Shown in pieces: positions 1-6,228 of a stretch of 25,136 nt of DNA (within the stretch, counting starts at the first letter, position 1; every line of letters begins with the position of its first letter). The translations under genes were made by a program, and so were the position numbers. The DNA is from Candidatus Bathyarchaeota archaeon (GTDB taxonomy: Archaea > Thermoproteota > Bathyarchaeia > Bathyarchaeales > WUQV01): NCBI GenBank assembly GCA_009889585.1, contig WUQV01000172.1:1-25136 (forward strand), given 5' to 3'. The notes below the pieces were generated by a model, which was not told the origin of the DNA, searched no databases, and worked only from the letters and a program-made list of their open reading frames with translations.

Positions 1-1
1 C

Positions 2-454
2 GTCGCCGTCGACACGAGGAAGCTAGCCGACGGAGATCAAGAGGTGGTCCTCATGGCTTACGACAAAATCGGGCATGTCTCGATCGCCAAGCTGAGGATA
101 CGCGTCGATAATACGCCTCCGTCCGTAGCCATATTAAGCCCGGCCCCCGGCTCCCTCCTGTTCTTCACGACCGAAATCAAGTTCTCGGTAAGCGATGCGA
201 ATTTGAAGAGGGCGACGCTTATAATCGGCGGGGTTGAATACGACGTAACCGATAAGACGTCGTTCAGCTTGAATACGCTTGACTTAAGGGATGGTGAGCA
301 CGAGATCCGCTTAGAGGCCGAGGATCTCGTCGGAAACTTCTCGGCAACGTCGATAACGATAAGGACGTTTAACTATGCCCTCATCGGAGGATCCATCGCT
401 ATCGCGATAGGAGCCGCTTTAATGGCGCTATTGATCAAGCGTCGTAAGCGTTAA
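2..454 (+). CDS. C-terminal part of a surface-anchored protein with Ig-like repeats (5' end outside window)
   Basis: The reading frame is open to the left edge, so this is only the last ~150 residues of a longer protein; a GTG at 44 is internal, not a start. Two copies of one repeat unit are visible: a strand pattern ending in D-x-E-V/I-x-L-x-A-x-D-x-x-G-x-x-S, first at about positions 30-90 and again at about 290-350, joined by the linker DNTPPSVAILSP. This linker and the VSDANL stretch are typical of bacterial/archaeal Ig-like folds in cell-surface proteins. The last ~25 residues form one hydrophobic helix (from IGGSIAIAIG) ending in KRRKR, a C-terminal membrane anchor with positive residues inside, so the repeats face outward. 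Substrate or partner is unknown; it could be an adhesin, S-layer-associated protein or the binding part of an extracellular enzyme. Confidence 0.75.
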   Translation, partial: VAVDTRKLADGDQEVVLMAYDKIGHVSIAKLRIRVDNTPPSVAILSPAPGSLLFFTTEIKFSVSDANLKRATLIIGGVEYDVTDKTSFSLNTLDLRDGEHEIRLEAEDLVGNFSATSITIRTFNYALIGGSIAIAIGAALMALLIKRRKR

Positions 455-467
455 ACTAAGGCCATTC

Positions 468-479
468 CCTTTTTATTTA
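468..479 (+). terminator. Possible T-tract terminator after the surface protein gene
   Basis: A pyrimidine/T-rich run (CCCTTTTTATTT) begins 14 nt after the stop codon of the surface protein. Archaeal termination commonly occurs at such T-tracts without a hairpin. No stem is seen; weak evidence. Confidence 0.3.
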
Positions 480-535
480 ACAAATGGACTAGCTGAGAGG
501 AGCATGAGCGCATCTTTTTTAGTGAAAACTTGATC

Positions 536-745
536 TTAACGGTCAAAGCTTCTACTTTTGGCTTTCAAGTATTTGCTCACCTTACGAAGCTCCTTCAAAA
601 TACCTACTTGCGCATTAGGCCTTAAGATGGTCTTTCCCTGATCTTTGGCTAGTACGCGCATTATAGAGCTCTTACGAGAAGGCCCATAGAAGGCATATCT
701 GAGCCCTAGCTTAGAATTTGGTGATAATTTTAAATCTTTGGATGC
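536..745 (-). pseudogene. Decayed ORF fragment, possibly transposase-derived
   Basis: On the minus strand 69 codons are open between an upstream TGA and a TAA at 538-536, with no good start codon or ribosome site. The translation contains RVLAKDQGKT and then ILKELRKVSKYLK. The second motif matches, residue for residue in the core, a degenerate reading frame at about 11.1-11.2 kb (V-L-x-x-D, then ILKEL-x-x-VSK 20 residues later), so the two fragments probably descend from one mobile-element family. The family is not certain from this alone. It fills most of the gap between the surface protein and the next gene. Confidence 0.35.
728..735 (+). promoter_or_regulatory. TATA-like box of the 761 gene
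   Basis: TTTTAAAT lies 25 nt before the ATG at 761, which predicts a leaderless or nearly leaderless transcript, the common archaeal arrangement. Confidence 0.5.
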
Positions 746-760
746 TCAATTTATCGCGAG

Positions 761-1306
761 ATGATCATCGAGATAATCTTAAGCGCTTTAAGCGTTATCG
801 CCAGCGTCGTTGCGGCTGTAGCCATTTTGGCCTATTGGCTCGGCCGAAGGTTCGAGCGAATCGACGCGAGGTTCGAGCGAATTGAAGAAAGGTTCGAAGG
901 AAGGTTCGCCGGGATCGAAAGAGCGCTTAGATCCCTTGCCTTAGCCTCGGCCGAAGCCCAAAGGGTGATCGTCGACTTCCTATCCTTAAAGGGCCTTCTG
1001 GAGAGGTCCGAATCGGAGTACCTCGCGAGAAGGATCGAAGGGCTCTTTCGCGTTTACGCAGGATCCTCCTCAAATCCGTTAAGCGAGGATGAGCTCCGAT
1101 TCATAAGGGAGTTCTTTTCGAGGGTCTCAAAGGACGCCGACTCGGCCACGATGGAGGAGGCGGAAAGGGCTTATGAAATAGGCAAGAGGATCTTCGCGGA
1201 AGGGGATGAAAGGGGCTTCCTAGTGGCCGTTGCGGCGGCTTATGCAAGGGGCTATTTAGTGAGCCGAGAAGTTAGGAAGCGCAAGCTTGAGGGGGCGCGA
1301 ATCTAA
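761..1306 (+). CDS. Membrane-anchored coiled-coil protein, unknown function (paralogue A)
   Basis: 181 residues. One N-terminal hydrophobic helix (about residues 4-27) is followed directly by a heptad-like run in which R/E-F-E-R-I is repeated (about 29-55), a coiled coil rather than a DNA-level repeat. The C-terminal half is soluble, helical and charged and carries VYAGSSSNPLSEDE at 98-111, then a Glu/Ala-rich helix and a mildly hydrophobic Ala-rich helix (about 153-167). The 5205-5717 product has the same order: membrane helix, coiled coil, Y-x(5)-G/S-NP motif, Glu-rich helix, hydrophobic C-terminal helix. The two look like distant paralogues. No catalytic motif is seen. A membrane-tethered scaffold or a sensor-like role is only a guess. 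ATG 761 fits the TATA box at 728. Confidence 0.7.
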   Translation: MIIEIILSALSVIASVVAAVAILAYWLGRRFERIDARFERIEERFEGRFAGIERALRSLALASAEAQRVIVDFLSLKGLLERSESEYLARRIEGLFRVYAGSSSNPLSEDELRFIREFFSRVSKDADSATMEEAERAYEIGKRIFAEGDERGFLVAVAAAYARGYLVSREVRKRKLEGARI

Positions 1307-1439
1307 AACTCGAAGATAAACCCTCGCCGCAGATGACCACTTGGTTTAGAGCGTTTTGCCGCATAAGGTGGATCGATAAAGGCTTAAGTATCATTAGGTG
1401 CATCGTTCGACATGCCTTCGTCGGCCGAGGAATCGTCGG

Positions 1440-2144
1440 ATGAAGGCCGTTGCCCTCGTCTCAGGCGGCATGGATTCGCCTTTAGCCGCTGCGTTGATGA
1501 GCAAGAAGATGGAGATAATCCCAGTTCACTTCCTAACTCATCCATTCGGTAGGACTTCGCTTGAGGTCGTCTTTAACTCGTTTAAGGTTTTAAAGGAGAG
1601 GATAGGGTTCAAGACGATAATATTATGTCCTTGGGGAAAGGCGCTATCAACTATCGTTAAAAACCCATTAAAAAGGGCGTATACATGCTTAATTTGTAGA
1701 AGGGGGATGTTAAAGGCGTCGGAGATGATTTGTGAATCTAGTGGAGCCGTAGCGATAATCACTGGTGAATCCTTGGGGCAAAAGGCAAGTCAAACGCTTC
1801 GCAATATGGCCGTTACCTCGCGAGGGATACGATATCCAATCTTAAGGCCCCTTTTAGGCTTGAATAAGGATGAAATAGAAAGGTTATCGAAAAGGCTTGG
1901 GATATGGGTTGAAAAACACGTTGGCGCTTGTACTGCGTTTCCTAAAAATCCTGTGACGAAAGGAGATGCTAAAGTCTTAAAAGAGCTATATGATGCCTTA
2001 AATATGCAAGAAATAGTTGAAGAATGCATTAAAAATAGCTTCAAAGGAGATGTAGAGGACGTAAGCGATTTGAAGGATTTCTTCTTAGAGTCATCGAGGA
2101 AGATCGTGGAAAGCTTATTTTCCGAGGGTATTTTTGAAGCGTGA
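1440..2144 (+). CDS. ThiI-type PP-loop sulfurtransferase (no THUMP domain)
   Basis: 234 residues from ATG 1440, chosen because GAGG at 1427-1430 is correctly spaced and the protein then starts like a PP-loop enzyme; an in-frame GTG at 1398 would add 14 unlikely residues. The pyrophosphatase loop SGGMDSP is at residues 8-14. YTCLICR gives a CxxC pair (C83, C86), followed by ITGESLGQKASQT and GACTAFPKNP (C164), all hallmarks of the AANH domain of ThiI, which adenylates U8 of tRNA before sulfur transfer to make 4-thiouridine. In archaeal ThiI the CxxC pair carries the persulfide. The N-terminal ferredoxin-like and THUMP tRNA-binding domains of full ThiI are absent, so the substrate may be another tRNA site or another small sulfur pathway. 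The second half is clearly richer in AT than the first. Confidence 0.8.
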   Translation: MKAVALVSGGMDSPLAAALMSKKMEIIPVHFLTHPFGRTSLEVVFNSFKVLKERIGFKTIILCPWGKALSTIVKNPLKRAYTCLICRRGMLKASEMICESSGAVAIITGESLGQKASQTLRNMAVTSRGIRYPILRPLLGLNKDEIERLSKRLGIWVEKHVGACTAFPKNPVTKGDAKVLKELYDALNMQEIVEECIKNSFKGDVEDVSDLKDFFLESSRKIVESLFSEGIFEA

Positions 2145-2178
2145 ATTAACGTTCCTATGACGTTAGATCGATTCGCGA

Positions 2179-2364
2179 TCATGAGGGCTGCGACTTTAAC
2201 GATCGAATGAGGGCGGATGCCTCACGAGCGGTCCTAGCCGTTGCGACCTTTTTAGCTCTTTCGACCTCCAATCGCGACTTACAATAAGGGCAAGCCTTCG
2301 TCCTTTGGATAGCTTTTGTTAATAAAAGCCGTCCGCATTTATAACAAACGATGATCGCGTACAC
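2179..2364 (-). CDS. Small zinc-ribbon protein, DUF1922-like
   Basis: 61 residues starting at a GTG. Two CxxC knuckles (C7/C10 and C25/C28, in CYKCG and CPYCKS) define a zinc ribbon; the tail ERAKKVATARTAREAS is the conserved helix of the archaeal DUF1922 family as I know it. Function is unknown; the fold suggests nucleic-acid or protein contact. It converges on the ThiI-like gene with a 34-nt gap and is divergent from the 2436 gene over a 71-nt region that must hold both promoters (a CTTAAG element lies just before the GTG). Confidence 0.7.
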   Translation of the reverse strand: MYAIIVCYKCGRLLLTKAIQRTKACPYCKSRLEVERAKKVATARTAREASALIRSLKSQPS

Positions 2365-2435
2365 TTAAGCCCGTCCTCACCTTTCGCGAAAAGCTTTTCC
2401 TTCGTTAAGTAGATTTGCCTTATGGAGTTGCTTAT

Positions 2436-2786
2436 ATGAACGAAGAAGGGGAGAAGGCTTCCTTGATCGACTTAACCATCGAGCACTTCAGCAAGATCGG
2501 CTATAAGGTCGAAAGGGACGTGACTTTAGAAGGCCTGCCGAGCTTAACTCGTAAATGCGACTTGTTAATTCGAAGGGGCGATGAACGCCGCTTGGTTTTT
2601 GTTAAGGATTGGAGGAGATCGGTCGGAGTGAATACCATCATAAACGTCGATAGAGCAGCCGAGGCCTTGAAGATCCCAGGCCCCATCATCGTCTCCAACG
2701 AATTTAGCGAACACGCTAGGGCTTACGCTAAGAGGAGAGGCGTGACGTTGTTGACGAAGCAAGAGGTCTTAAGGAAGTTACGCTAA
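2436..2786 (+). CDS. PD-(D/E)xK nuclease-fold protein, Mrr/HJR-like, possibly inactive
   Basis: 116 residues from ATG 2436, supported by GGAG at 2424-2427; a TTG at 2415 is in frame but lacks a ribosome site. The pattern is the core of restriction-endonuclease-like folds: N-terminal helix ending in GYKVERDV, then CDLLI (D42) and LVFVKDW (K57), then a helix with GPIIVSN and ARAYAKRRGVTLL. The usual E-x-K is F-V-K here, with Phe where Glu is normal and Asp just after Lys. Either the acid has migrated or the protein has lost cutting activity. Such small archaeal proteins are often annotated as restriction endonuclease-like without a partner methylase; none is seen nearby. It may act in DNA repair or as a DNA-binding factor. 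Function is inferred from fold only. Confidence 0.6.
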   Translation: MNEEGEKASLIDLTIEHFSKIGYKVERDVTLEGLPSLTRKCDLLIRRGDERRLVFVKDWRRSVGVNTIINVDRAAEALKIPGPIIVSNEFSEHARAYAKRRGVTLLTKQEVLRKLR

Positions 2787-2795
2787 AGATCGTTC

Positions 2796-3386
2796 TTAAG
2801 GCCTTAAGAACTCTTCTAAACGCCCCTCCGATTCTAACTTCTTAAGCCAATCGATTGTTCCAATACGACAAGGGGCATTTCCGTTTAAAATGGAGATTAT
2901 TTCCTCAACGACCGTTTCGACCGCCTTGTTCGTTACGTCAACCTCGCAAACCCTCCCTCGGCCGAGGGCGTTAGCGGCTTCGAAGAGACAGATGTCTAAG
3001 ACCTCGGCGAGTAGGTTCTCCTGAAGCTTGCGGCTCGAGTAACCACGCCTCTCCATGATGCGCTTCAACTCGTCCGGATCCATCCTTAAGACGAACGCCT
3101 TATGTATCAACTCAGGGGGTACGACGTGCATCGCGTAATGCCCGTCGACGACGACATCACCTTCGACGTGGCGTACGATCTCTTCGACCCTCTTCGAAAG
3201 CCTCCTTACGTCCGCGATGAACGCGCCTCTAACCTCATCAAAGCCTAAGAAGAGGCGCTCCTTCTCCACGAGCTCCGCTAGGTCTATGTGAATCGCTCCG
3301 ATCTTAGCCGAAAGGACGCGAGAGACGGATGTCTTGCCAACGCAAGGGGTGCCCGTTATCACTAAGATGCGCTTGAACTCGTTCAT
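2796..3386 (-). CDS. AK6/Fap7-type adenylate kinase-like NMP kinase
   Basis: 196 residues from the ATG at 3386, which places the P-loop at residues 12-20 (GTPCVGKTS); an upstream start at 3407 adds seven unlikely residues. Family features are IHIDLAELV, a DGHYAMHV segment in place of the usual NMP-core strand, LRMDPDEL and RGYSSRKLQENL, which match archaeal AK6/Fap7 kinases. These use ATP to phosphorylate AMP or act as an ATPase in small-subunit rRNA maturation. The third-last Gly of the usual P-loop GTPGVGKT is Cys here; it is a tolerable position but unusual. The C-terminal ~25 residues (from IGTIDWLKK) extend beyond the short AK6 core, a helical tail also seen in many archaeal homologues. 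It converges on the PD-(D/E)xK-like gene with 9 nt between them. Confidence 0.8.
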   Translation of the reverse strand: MNEFKRILVITGTPCVGKTSVSRVLSAKIGAIHIDLAELVEKERLFLGFDEVRGAFIADVRRLSKRVEEIVRHVEGDVVVDGHYAMHVVPPELIHKAFVLRMDPDELKRIMERRGYSSRKLQENLLAEVLDICLFEAANALGRGRVCEVDVTNKAVETVVEEIISILNGNAPCRIGTIDWLKKLESEGRLEEFLRP

Positions 3387-3711
3387 GGTCGAATTAGGAC
3401 GCAACATCGGACGTCAAGGCGATCTATCACTTAAGCTTAGCTGACGGTTTTAAGGGCTTAAAAGGCCTTCAACTACTCGCGACTCCCCCTTACGACCTCC
3501 TTACGAGGGGCTGTAGAAGTTAAGGAACGACAAAGCCGACGTAATTAGGAAAGGCGTTAAGTTGGCTTAAGAAAGAGCCTACAATTGATTCACGACCGCC
3601 GCTTTAACTTCGCGGCTCTTGATTAACTAATTAGAGTCAATTCTTCTTCATCATGAAAACGCATCACAAAAGATAAATACGAGAATTTGTAATTCCCTTT
3701 ACGAGTATTAA
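3387..3711. other. Intergenic region between divergent kinase and DtxR-family genes
   Basis: No convincing ORF on either strand. It holds a probable TATA box (GATAAATAC, 3672-3680) with an A-rich upstream element, 32 nt before the regulator ATG, and a small GC stem (GCCGC/GCGGC, around 3599-3617). An AT-rich partly symmetrical stretch (TTGATTAACTAATTAGAG, about 3620-3640) just upstream could be a site for autoregulation, but the symmetry is imperfect. Confidence 0.4.
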
Positions 3712-4377
3712 ATGTCAAACGAAGTATCGCCTACGATAGAGGAATACCTTGAAGCCATGTATAGGCTGCAAGAGAGGGATGGCTTCGCGAAGACAACCGA
3801 GCTCGCAAAACGATTAAAGGTGGCGCTTGGAACGATAACTAACACCGTCGAAAGCATGGAGAGGCAAGGCTTAGTCGAGCATAAGCCCTACAAAGGCGTG
3901 AAGCTCACCGACAAGGGACGAAAAATAGCCTTGGACGTCGTCAGGCGTCACCGCCTTTCGGAGTGCTTGCTCGTTGATATTTTGAAGGTGGACTGGAGCA
4001 AGGCACACGATGCGGCTTGCAAGCTTGAGCACGTCTTCGCTGATAAGGAATTAAGCCAGCCGCTAGAAAGAGCCTTAGGGTATCCGAAAACTTGTCCGCA
4101 TGGCAACCCAATTCCGTCGGAGTACGGGGAACAAGCTGAGGAGCGATCCGAGGTTCTGACGTCCTTAAACGTCGGGGAAAAGTGCGTAATTACAAAGGTG
4201 ACAGACGAAAACGAAGAAATACTGCGGTATTTAGATAAGCTCGGGCTCGTGCCAGGTGCCTCTATTGAGGTTGAAGGTAAGGCCCCCTTCGACGGCCCCA
4301 TCATAGTTAAGGTTGGGAGCACTAACTTCGCTTTAGGAAGGAACATCGCGTCGGTGATTTGGGTTAAAAAAGCCTAA
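3712..4377 (+). CDS. DtxR/MntR-family metal-dependent transcriptional regulator
   Basis: 221 residues. Domain order is standard: winged helix (about 5-70; EYLEAMYRL, then TTELAKRLKV and the recognition helix TITNTVESMERQGL), dimerisation and metal-binding domain (about 75-140) and a C-terminal FeoA/SH3-like domain (about 147-221; LGLVPGASIEVEGKAPFDGP). Candidate metal ligands are H80, E84, C85, H99, E106, H107, and C128/H130 in CPHGNP, in the order expected for iron- or manganese-sensing members. Such proteins bind operators when loaded with Fe(II) or Mn(II) and repress uptake genes. No intact metal transporter is adjacent; the downstream region is full of gene remnants, so its former target may have decayed. 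It has its own promoter (TATA at 3672) and is probably autoregulated. Confidence 0.88.
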   Translation: MSNEVSPTIEEYLEAMYRLQERDGFAKTTELAKRLKVALGTITNTVESMERQGLVEHKPYKGVKLTDKGRKIALDVVRRHRLSECLLVDILKVDWSKAHDAACKLEHVFADKELSQPLERALGYPKTCPHGNPIPSEYGEQAEERSEVLTSLNVGEKCVITKVTDENEEILRYLDKLGLVPGASIEVEGKAPFDGPIIVKVGSTNFALGRNIASVIWVKKA

Positions 4378-4568
4378 TTCAAAGGCGCTGGGCATACTCG
4401 ATTGATTTTTGTCGCTTTTCGAGAGGTCTTAAGGCGGCGCTGATGGCAGCCCATACCTGAGACCATCCTACAGCCCCGTTACTCAACTCCACCTTTTATC
4501 GATGATGTCATAACCTTAGCCCTGTCTTGGCCAATGTTGCGGGCGCATGACCTCCTTCTCAACCCCTC

Positions 4569-4754
4569 TTATGAAGTTCCTGGTCTCTTAGGCAGATCAT
4601 CGTAGTACTCTGGCCCCTTTGTGTTCGAGAAGCACGCCTCATATCCACTAGAGCCACCTACGCAGCTTCCGTTGAGCACCACGCCTTCCGGCCAAAAGTT
4701 AGAAGGTATCTTCATGGCGGCAAAAGCCTTTCGTCCCAGCCATGGATTAGTCCT
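4569..4754 (-). pseudogene. Minus-strand gene remnant, family not recognised
   Basis: Within the 827-nt gap 4378-5204 the only protein-like reading is on the minus strand: 61 open codons from 4754 to a TAA at 4571-4569, containing KAFAAMKIPSNFWPEG, VVLNGSCVGGSSGYEACFSN and KGPEYYDDLPKRPG. It is preceded by two stops (TGA TAG), and protein-like sequence seems to continue in another frame beyond the TAA (GVEKEVMRPQHWPRQG). This looks like a broken gene with frameshifts rather than chance. The plus-strand ORF in the same place (4621-4806) is its shadow. The remainder of the gap (about 4810-5110) shows nothing clear. Confidence 0.35.
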
Positions 4755-5114
4755 CTATCAATTTAACCCAACCTTACAGCTTCTTGAGCCTCCTCGTGAA
4801 CGTTAAAAGCGCCATCAGCAGAAGCATTATTCGCGCTTTAGAGCACATCATTAACGTCAAGCGATGTAATTAGTCTCACATTACGCCTTATTTAGGCCGT
4901 TAAACGAACTCATCCACCCTTACTTTGAGAAATGACTTCTAAAGTCCATCGCGTTAATTACCTCAAATTTGCTCGCCTCCCTATAGTCTAAACGTAACGC
5001 CATTCACTTGTCAAAACGATCCATTTGAAAATGTGGTATTAGGACCTCGATGTTAAATGATGACGATGAGGGCTCTGTTTAAGCATAAGCCTGTGCGCCT
5101 TTATCGCCTCTTCA

Positions 5115-5122
5115 CTTATATA
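5115..5122 (+). promoter_or_regulatory. TATA-like box of the 5205 gene
   Basis: CTTATATA precedes the double palindrome at 5123-5157. Transcription would start about 25 nt downstream, inside the second palindrome, giving a leader of roughly 60 nt. Confidence 0.45.
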
Positions 5123-5157
5123 GCCCTTTTAAAAGGTAAAAAGGCTTTTAAAAGGGC
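5123..5157. promoter_or_regulatory. Double palindrome / 13-bp perfect inverted repeat at a promoter (candidate operator)
   Basis: GCCCTTTTAAAAG (5123-5135) and CTTTTAAAAGGGC (5145-5157) are exact reverse complements with a 9-nt spacer. Each arm also contains the palindrome CTTTTAAAAG (5126-5135 and 5145-5154), so the site is two copies of a 10-bp palindrome 19 bp apart, about two helical turns. It abuts the TATA box and covers the expected start of transcription. This is the geometry of a repressor operator bound by two dimers; an RNA hairpin is the alternative. Confidence 0.6.
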
Positions 5158-5204
5158 CGTGCTAACTATTAGCAAGTGCCTAGCCTCCCATAGATACTGT
5201 CATT

Positions 5205-5717
5205 ATGATCGTCGGGTTCGCCGCTACGATCGCCGCTATTTTGGGAGTTATTTATAAATTTGGACGCTGGACTAAGGCTGTCGAGGGTCAAATGAATGAT
5301 CTTCGATTTACCGTTAGAAGCCTTTCTTTAGTGCTCAAGACTATAGTTGATATATTTATCGAATTGCGGAAGAGATTATTAGGCCGTGAAGTGATTACTT
5401 TAGATATGGTAATTGATATTCTTAGCGAAGCTTCTGAAAGAGTTTCAGAGAGCGTAATAGAAACGTACTTTTCAATATATGGTGAAAAATCAGGCAATCC
5501 GAACGTCCACAAGGAACGTAGAAAGAGGGAGCTTTTAGAAAAGGCACGACAAAGGCAAATTTCTTATGCTGAAGCGGAGGAGCTGAAGAACATCTTAGAG
5601 GATCAGAAAAAGCGACACGAAGCCAGTGGGGACATCGTCGGAGCGATTCTTTTGGGATTATTGCTCTTGTTCGTACTGGCCATTCTAGCTGGTTTTCTCA
5701 AGGAGGGGAAAGGATAG
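5205..5717 (+). CDS. Membrane-anchored coiled-coil protein, unknown function (paralogue B)
   Basis: 170 residues. A short N-terminal hydrophobic helix (about 2-17) is followed by an amphipathic helical region (about 20-85), the motif IYGEKSGNPNVHKE (91-104), a charged Glu/Lys helix (about 105-141) and a strong C-terminal membrane helix (about 144-164; GAILLGLLLLFVLAILAGFL) with a short KEGKG tail. The order and the Y-x(5)-NP motif match the 761-1306 product, so both belong to one family; here the C-terminal helix is much more hydrophobic. With helices at both ends the middle would sit on one side of the membrane. Base composition is richer in AT than in paralogue A. The start is ATG 5205: an in-frame TAG lies a few codons upstream. 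The gene stands alone between gene remnants and has the double palindrome in its promoter. Confidence 0.7.
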   Translation: MIVGFAATIAAILGVIYKFGRWTKAVEGQMNDLRFTVRSLSLVLKTIVDIFIELRKRLLGREVITLDMVIDILSEASERVSESVIETYFSIYGEKSGNPNVHKERRKRELLEKARQRQISYAEAEELKNILEDQKKRHEASGDIVGAILLGLLLLFVLAILAGFLKEGKG

Positions 5718-5729
5718 CTTTAGATGAAG

Positions 5730-6149
5730 CTATGGAAGACGTCCCAAGTCCTGAGCGACTCATGCGTTCCATCTAGGCCCTCTCAGAGCGAAGAAACCCT
5801 CATTGAAGGTATCTTCATAAGCGCCAAGCCGTTCGTTATAACTTCAGAATACTTCGACTTCACCGCCTTCTTCCTCCTTGAAGATGCCTCCCAGCATTTC
5901 AGCCTTCTTTTTATCAAATACAACTAAAGCTATTAGAGAATCTCATCTCTTCATTCACGATACCCAGAGCCACCTTCCCTTTATGTTTATATTTACCTCA
6001 TTGGCATACTATGAACCACGTAATCGAGCTTCAATATCAAACAATATACTCATAGATAAGGTTGGTATGCCTCTTATCTTAAGCATAGACAATGACATAG
6101 TGGACATAAGTATTTCAAAACAGTTGTATGCTCAACTATCCTCCTTAGG
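5730..6149 (-). pseudogene. Nonsense-riddled minus-strand gene remnant, family not recognised
   Basis: One minus-strand frame over about 140 codons gives continuous protein-like sequence broken by six in-frame stops and no frameshift: for example MLKIRGIPTLSMSILFDIEA, YANEVNINIKGR, SLIALVVFDKKKAEMLGGIF, KEEEGGEVEVF and YNERLGAYEDTFNEGFFALR. This is what a gene looks like after losing selection. Short open stretches on the plus strand (5724-5927, 5878-6153) are its shadows. The family is not recognised. It lies between paralogue B and the aRF1 gene. Confidence 0.45.
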
Positions 6150-6193
6150 CTAAGGCCCTTAAATACGTTCGGAGCGTAACCATGATGAAAAAC

Positions 6194-6204
6194 CCTTATC
6201 TATC
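6194..6204 (+). promoter_or_regulatory. TATA-like box of the aRF1 gene
   Basis: CCTTATCTATC after an A-run lies about 25 nt before GTG 6229, consistent with leaderless transcription. A purine-rich GGAGG at 6234-6238 is inside the ORF and too close to the next GTG (6241) to favour that start. Confidence 0.4.
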
Positions 6205-6228
6205 GGGACGTCTCTTAAAAGCGCTAGC

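Noticed and set aside
848..905. Near-tandem DNA repeat AGGTTCGAGCGAAT
   Set aside because: It encodes the heptads of the coiled coil (RFERI) in paralogue A and is explained by the protein, not a separate element.
4621..4806. Plus-strand 61-residue ORF in the gap after the DtxR-type gene
   Set aside because: It is the shadow of a minus-strand remnant with better protein-like sequence, has no promoter or ribosome site, and is rich in Pro and Leu as shadows often are.
4702..5818. 14-nt exact repeat GAAGGTATCTTCAT at 4702-4715 and 5805-5818
   Set aside because: One such pair is expected by chance in 25 kb, and the flanks do not align.
6182..6188. ATGATGA, which resembles a C box of a C/D guide RNA
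   Set aside because: No matching CTGA D box at a suitable distance.
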